A stretch of DNA of 64,000 bases from Cardinium hertigii_C (GTDB taxonomy: Bacteria > Bacteroidota > Bacteroidia > Cytophagales > Amoebophilaceae). Numbering within the stretch: position 1 is the first letter of the stretch; each line of letters starts with the position of its first letter. Below the pieces are notes generated by a model. It was not told the origin of the DNA. It made no database searches and was given only the letters and a program-made list of their open reading frames with translations. Positions 61,680 to 64,000 of this stretch are shown here, one piece after another. The DNA lies in NCBI RefSeq assembly GCF_050864855.1, contig NZ_JBOZWW010000058.1:83205-147204 (forward strand), read 5' to 3'. The position numbers and the translations under genes were made by a program.

Positions 61680-62711
61680 ATGGGAATTTTGAAATATTTT
61701 TACATTGATATCGCTGTCGATCTCGGAACAGCCAATACTTTAATTATACACAACGATAAAATTGTTGTAGATGAACCCTCTATTATAGCAATAGATAGGA
61801 ATACGAATAAGATGATAGCAGTGGGGAAGGCGGCTATGCAAATGCATGAAAAGACACATGATACGATAAAGACCATTAAACCCCTTAGAGACGGCGTAAT
61901 TGCAGATTATCATGCAGCAGAGCTTATGATTCAAGGTATGATCAAAATGTTGTCTAAAAGAAAATTAGGTTTGTTTACCCCATTCTTTAATAGAATCATC
62001 ATTTGTATTCCATCTGGTACCACTGATGTGGAAAAACGAGCGGTTCGAGACTCTGCTGCTCATACAGGTGCCAAAGAGGTATATATGGTTTATGAGCCTA
62101 TTGCAGCCGCTATAGGCATAGGGGTAAACATTGGAGAGCCTGTTGGCTGTATGATTGTGGATATTGGTGGTGGCACAACAGAAATAGCGGTTATCTCTTT
62201 ATCTGGCATTGCCTGTGACCAATCGATTAAAGTGGCAGGCAATGCTTTTAATAAGGATATACTCGACTATATGCGCAAGCAACATAACTTAGTGATTGGA
62301 GAACGTACAGCAGAACAAATTAAAATAGCTGTTGGAGCAGTTTGGATGGATTTATTGGAGCCACCGGCTGATTATGCTGTACATGGCAAAGATCTTATGA
62401 CCGGTATTCCCAAGATTATATCGGTAAGCTATAGAGAAATAGCGATTGCCTTAGAGGAATCGGCTGTAAAAATTGACGATGCGGTCCTAAAGGCATTGGA
62501 AATGGCACCACCTGAATTGGCTTCTGATATATACAAGAATGGCATCCATTTAACAGGAGGTGGCGCCTTATTGCGCGGTTTAGATAAACGATTGCATAAT
62601 ATAACGAAACTGCCTGTTCATGTTGCAGAAGAGCCTTTACAAGCCGTAGTGCGTGGTACCGGCATTGCTTTAAAAAATATAGAAACCTATCGCAGTATAC
62701 TGATGAATTAG
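61680..62711 (+). CDS. mreB: rod-shape protein MreB
   Basis: Bacterial actin that guides peptidoglycan synthesis and cell shape. The 343-residue protein has the actin-fold motifs: IAVDLGTANTLIIHNDKIVV (phosphate 1), PLRDGVIADYHAAELMIQGM, CIPSGTTDVEKRAVRDSAAH, CMIVDIGGGTTEIAVISLSG (phosphate 2) and HLTGGGALLRGLDKRLHNIT (adenosine). Length is typical. mreC and mreD would normally follow; here a TolC-like gene comes next, so the shape operon is split. Confidence 0.97.
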   Translation: MGILKYFYIDIAVDLGTANTLIIHNDKIVVDEPSIIAIDRNTNKMIAVGKAAMQMHEKTHDTIKTIKPLRDGVIADYHAAELMIQGMIKMLSKRKLGLFTPFFNRIIICIPSGTTDVEKRAVRDSAAHTGAKEVYMVYEPIAAAIGIGVNIGEPVGCMIVDIGGGTTEIAVISLSGIACDQSIKVAGNAFNKDILDYMRKQHNLVIGERTAEQIKIAVGAVWMDLLEPPADYAVHGKDLMTGIPKIISVSYREIAIALEESAVKIDDAVLKALEMAPPELASDIYKNGIHLTGGGALLRGLDKRLHNITKLPVHVAEEPLQAVVRGTGIALKNIETYRSILMN

Positions 62712-62763
62712 TGGCGTCTAGGATCTATCGATCCAAATAACTTTATATACCTTTTACTAAACA

Positions 62764-63792
62764 ATGTGGTTTGTAAAAAAAATATTGGCATGTTTTTGCA
62801 TAATATGGAGCATAACATTTTTACCCCATAGCATAGCGGGTACTACGGTCCAACCTATGGCTTTCGAGGAAGTACTATCAGTTGCTTTAAAAGAGAATTT
62901 TGATATTTTGATTGCTCAAAGCACTAAAAAAGGGTCTGTATTATCGAATAAGATTTCGAATCTACATATATGGCTTCCTAAAGCTACCTTTATGATTGCG
63001 CAGCATAATCAATGGGAAAAAGGCACTAAAAGATTTGATTTTCGATCAGATCCATTTTTTAGATTGACATGGGAATCCAGATCGATCTTCGATAGAATAT
63101 TCGAAACTAAAATAAACAATCAATATAATCTGGTCAACCATTTAATGGCGACAAAAACCATATCCGATACGCTACAAAAAGTGGTTGCTTCTTATTACGA
63201 ACTCGCATTGGCCCAAAAAAAATGCGAGCTGTCTCATACCTTTACTAAAGTTGCTGCCTCTAGGTTAAAAATAGAAGAAAAAAAATTTAGACTGGGGTTG
63301 GTCTCTAAAATAAATTATTTAAATGCTGACTTGGCACTAAAAGAGGCAAATTTAGCTCTACTGGAAGAGCAAGAAGTCCTTAAAGAAAAACGCCGGAACC
63401 TAAATTTAACGTTGGGTAGGCCATTGAATGAAGCCATTTTAGTACAATCTACTATTCCTGTTGAACCCATGTGGGATATGGAGGGGATTACGCCGGAAAA
63501 AGTAGTGGATCTAGAAGCGGCTATACAAGCCAAAAAAGTAGCCATAGCTGCTACTGAGCTGACTAGAGCGAAGTGTCACCTTCTTTCTTGTTTGAGCCTA
63601 TTAAGTGACTTTTCCGCTAATGGTTATATCTATAATTTACAAGATAAAAAGTGGACTATTAATCCCTCTAAGGGAGAAGTACATATTGGGGTTAGTATTG
63701 ACTTAGCTCGTTTGCTACTGATGCCTGCAACAATTAAAAAAGCAAGAGTAGACTTAAACAATGAAACATTCAAATTAAGTAGTCGGTCCTGA
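62764..63792 (+). pseudogene. TolC-like outer membrane efflux protein, cut off by an IS
   Basis: The reading frame starts with a signal peptide (MWFVKKILACFCIIWSITFL) and has the TolC plan: MAFEEVLSVALKENFDILIA, long helices (VVASYYELALAQKKCELSHT; RLGLVSKINYLNADLALKEA; LEEQEVLKEKRRNLNLTLG) and DLEAAIQAKKVAIAATELTR. TolC proteins have about 430-470 residues; here native sequence ends at about residue 339 where the IS begins at 63780. The last few codons (to a TGA at 63790-63792) come from the IS. The second half of the gene is outside the window or lost. It would have formed the exit duct of a tripartite pump or type I secretion system. Confidence 0.85.
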
Positions 63793-64000
63793 AATACTGT
63801 ATAATTATTTGTTAATCAGCAAATAAATGGTTAAATTTGTATTGGTTAATAACCAGTTTTAGAGTTGTTTTGTATAAAAAGCTTGCAAAATAAGGATGAA
63901 ATCTAAGAAAATAAATAATAGCCTTGAGCGTTTGTTTGAGCAACGCTTATCTAGTTTTCTTAACCCGAAACATCCTTTATTCCAGTTATCTGATTCGATT
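63780..64000 (+). mobile_element. second copy of the IS5-like element (right end outside window)
   Basis: From 63780 the sequence is identical to 31145-31365 over all visible bases (221 bp), including the terminal TAGTCGGTCCTGAAATA. It sits in the TolC-like gene. Both copies are in plus orientation about 32.6 kb apart. Confidence 0.95.
63896..64000 (+). CDS. IS5-like transposase, 5' part
   Basis: The first 35 codons of the transposase (MKSKKINNSLERLFEQRLSS and on), identical to the gene at 31261-32565. The rest lies outside the window. It has the same leader and spacing from the IS end (115 bp), so this copy is probably complete. Confidence 0.9.
   Translation, partial: MKSKKINNSLERLFEQRLSSFLNPKHPLFQLSDSI

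Overview
The window comes from a reduced, AT-rich genome of a Bacteroidota intracellular symbiont, most likely of the family Amoebophilaceae (Cardinium-like). The evidence is the mix of gene types: Bacteroidota-style housekeeping proteins (short FloA, an archaeal/eukaryotic-type glycyl-tRNA synthetase, DUF6913, an SbsA-Ig lipoprotein), four ankyrin-repeat proteins, a pdxS-pdxT vitamin B6 pair like the one known from Cardinium, and insertion sequences in a gene-poor stretch. The organism name is an inference; no rRNA gene is present to fix it.

Layout. 1-5.8 kb: the nusA tail, infB, two small membrane proteins sharing a C-terminal motif, rluD and a ComEA-like helix-hairpin-helix protein. 5.9-9.5 kb: a 1182-residue fusion of a sodium/solute symporter, a kinase-like region and a RelA/SpoT-like HD domain whose catalytic residues are all replaced. 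9.5-15 kb (minus strand): cysteine desulfurase, DUF6913, ligA, a ZIP transporter and rsmH. 15.4-17.7 kb: a short RelA/SpoT homolog with a damaged hydrolase half, then mltG. 17.9-30.4 kb: a secreted protein with 48-bp tandem repeats, mutL, pepP, ankyrin lipoprotein, enolase, DUF721, a LysM lytic transglycosylase, and a secreted ankyrin protein overlapping an MFS transporter.

30.4-38.6 kb is the accessory region. It holds an orphan IS end, a transposase remnant, an intact IS5-like element with inverted ends, and a two-gene unit: a 103-residue protein of unknown family overlapping a 1380-residue NACHT NTPase with a long C-terminal ankyrin array. This resembles a eukaryotic or antiphage NLR and is the best candidate for an undescribed system.

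38.6-64 kb returns to core genes: pdxT/pdxS, two paralogous HTH regulators, LptF/G permease, tRNA-Met, trmD, PAP2 phosphatase, a subtilase next to floA, nrdB/nrdA, mraY, acyl-CoA synthetase, smpB, an ankyrin lipoprotein, rnhA, an Ig-like lipoprotein, tRNA-Ala, glyS, lpxH-like, mreB and a TolC-like gene cut off by a second copy of the same IS.

Together the genes show retained translation, mismatch repair and ligation, dNTP synthesis, parts of peptidoglycan handling (mraY, mltG, MltD-like, mreB, rsmH) and envelope lipid genes (LptF/G, LpxH-like), along with host-facing ankyrin and protease genes.
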